From assembly GCA_019509895.1 (NCBI GenBank), contig JAEKLK010000261.1, positions 1 to 6,657 on the forward strand: a stretch of DNA of 6,657 nt. The letters run 5' to 3'. The position numbers and the translations under genes were made by a program. This stretch comes from Betaproteobacteria bacterium. GTDB lineage: Bacteria; Pseudomonadota; Gammaproteobacteria; Burkholderiales; SG8-39. Below are positions 5,970 to 6,657 of the stretch, piece after piece. The notes beneath the pieces were generated by a model. The model worked only from the letters and a program-made list of their open reading frames with translations. It was not told the DNA's origin and made no database searches. Every line of letters begins with the position of its first letter. Position 1 is the first letter of the stretch.

Positions 5970-6037
5970 AAATTCGGGGTCAGGCACCGAACGGCGGCGC
6001 CGCGGGTATTGAATTCGGTGCCTGACCACGAATTCAT
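5966..6037 (-). CDS. 23-codon reading frame inside palindrome B (candidate coupling peptide)
   Basis: The frame begins with an ATG that overlaps the livH stop as ATGA (6034-6037) and ends with a TGA that overlaps the livM start as ATGA (5966-5969). The predicted peptide starts MNSWSGTEF and ends RCLTPNL, with no recognisable domain. Almost all of it is encoded by the palindromic element. A ribosome finishing livH could restart here and then restart again at livM, which would explain how livM is translated without its own ribosome binding site. The peptide itself probably has no function. Whether it is translated cannot be told from sequence. Confidence 0.3.
   Translation of the reverse strand: MNSWSGTEFNTRGAAVRCLTPNL
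5971..6034. repeat. REPIN-like palindromic element B at the livH-livM junction
   Basis: Arms 5971-5991 and 6014-6034 are inverted copies matching at 20 of 21 positions, around a 22-base GC-rich centre that holds its own small palindrome (GCGGCGCCGC). The arms carry TTCGG...CCCCGAATT ends, like those of element A at 259-304; one arm of each aligns without gaps at about 17 of 23 positions. It fills the whole livH-livM gap and touches both the livH stop and the livM start. In RNA it would form a long stem just before livM that hides the start region. Family assignment to REP/REPIN sequences is inference; the inverted repeat is seen directly. Confidence 0.8.
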
Positions 6038-6657
6038 GCACGCACTCCGAACAATCCCAGCGGGCGCCACAACAGGAGGCCGATGGTCGCGGCATAGATG
6101 ATCAGGAAGTAGACCAGGTGCTCGAAGGGATAGCTCCACTGCACCGGCAGGATGTCGGCGCCGAGCGCGCCGCCGAGGCCGGCGAGGCCGCTGCCGAGCG
6201 CGAAGGTCGCCATGAAGAGGAGCCGCGTGTTGATGCCGACCGATTGCGCCATGCCGCGGTTGTCGACCGCGGCGCGCACCATGGCGCCCCAGCGCGTGCG
6301 CTCGACGCCGAACCACAGGCCGACGATGATGAGCGCCGAGAACATGATGAGAAAGACGCGGTAGGTCGGGAAGTCGCGGCCCAGGATGTGCACCTGGCCG
6401 CGCAGGTAGTCGGGAAGAAAAACGGGCGCCGCCAGGTTGCCGTAGACGAGGCGCGCCAGCGCCATGGAGATCAGGATCAGGCCGATGGAGAAGAGCACCT
6501 GCGCCAGCTCGCCCGCGGCGTACAGGCGAGAGTAGAGCAGCCGCTCGAGCACGATGCTCGCCGCCGAGACGGCGACGAAGGCGGCGACCAGCGCGAGCGG
6601 AAACGGCAGGCCGAAGCTCGCCATGACGCTCGAGAAGATGTAGCCCCCCGCCATGGC
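6034..6657 (-). CDS. livH: Liv-type ABC transporter permease LivH, N terminus outside the window, internally shortened
   Basis: The last 207 codons are present; the N terminus lies past base 6657. The fragment is membrane protein throughout. It shows the LivH coupling loop (RTRWGAMVRAAVDNRGMAQSVGI) and the following FALGSGLAGLGGALGADIL segment, and ends with LLLWRPLGLFG, the usual LivH terminus. Between them the family normally has about 40 residues with a GG-(L/I)-GS-x-x-GA motif and a helix. Here the sequence goes straight from EHLVYFLI to IYAATIGLLLW, so that block is missing while the frame is kept. The permease may therefore be non-functional or altered. The stop overlaps the ATG of a 23-codon frame in palindrome B. 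LivH should pair with LivM to form the membrane channel. Confidence 0.9.
   Translation of the reverse strand, partial: AMAGGYIFSSVMASFGLPFPLALVAAFVAVSAASIVLERLLYSRLYAAGELAQVLFSIGLILISMALARLVYGNLAAPVFLPDYLRGQVHILGRDFPTYRVFLIMFSALIIVGLWFGVERTRWGAMVRAAVDNRGMAQSVGINTRLLFMATFALGSGLAGLGGALGADILPVQWSYPFEHLVYFLIIYAATIGLLLWRPLGLFGVRA

Noticed and set aside
4968..6095. A longer LivM starting at the ATG at 6095
   Set aside because: The extra 42 residues are arginine- and cysteine-rich, overlap the livH end, and cross the palindrome; they do not resemble any LivM N terminus. The ATG at 5969 gives the usual start.

Overview
This 6,657-base window is GC-rich and densely coded. Every gene I can support lies on the minus strand. 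It reads as a catabolic or transport cluster from a proteobacterium. A betaproteobacterium (Burkholderiales-like) is my best guess, from the GC-rich codon use, the Liv-type ABC cassette next to an IorA/CoxS-like iron-sulfur subunit, and palindromes with CCCCGAATT ends that look like betaproteobacterial REP sequences. The taxon is inference. No RNA gene, insertion sequence or CRISPR array is visible.

In transcription order (high to low coordinates) the layout is: a partial livH permease (6657-6034); a palindromic REPIN-like element filling the livH-livM junction (about 5971-6034); livM permease (5969-4968); livG and livF ATPases (5022-4267 and 4274-3570); a short AT-rich inverted repeat; a DUF423 membrane protein (3536-3168); a TauE/SafE-family permease broken by an internal deletion (3180-2558); a small secreted c-type cytochrome (2480-2187); a thiamine-diphosphate enzyme with a Tat signal (2190-304); a second REPIN-like palindrome (about 259-304); and the start of a [2Fe-2S] subunit of a molybdenum hydroxylase (225 to beyond base 1).

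The Liv genes encode an inner-membrane importer for branched-chain amino acids or, as often in such clusters, small carboxylates or aromatics. Its substrate-binding protein is not in the window. The cytochrome, the Tat-exported TPP enzyme and the iron-sulfur subunit form a second set, which I read as an envelope-located redox module. Cytochrome and TPP enzyme overlap by ATGA and are surely co-translated. Whether they share a pathway with the transporter is inference.

The most unusual points are four. The livH-livM palindrome has an ATGA stop/start junction at both edges and carries a 23-codon reading frame that links the two genes. A TPP enzyme appears to be exported and is paired with a cytochrome c. 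LivH lacks the conserved GG-x-GS segment near its C terminus. TauE/SafE is missing its middle and is frameshifted. I see no wholly new defence or mobile system here.
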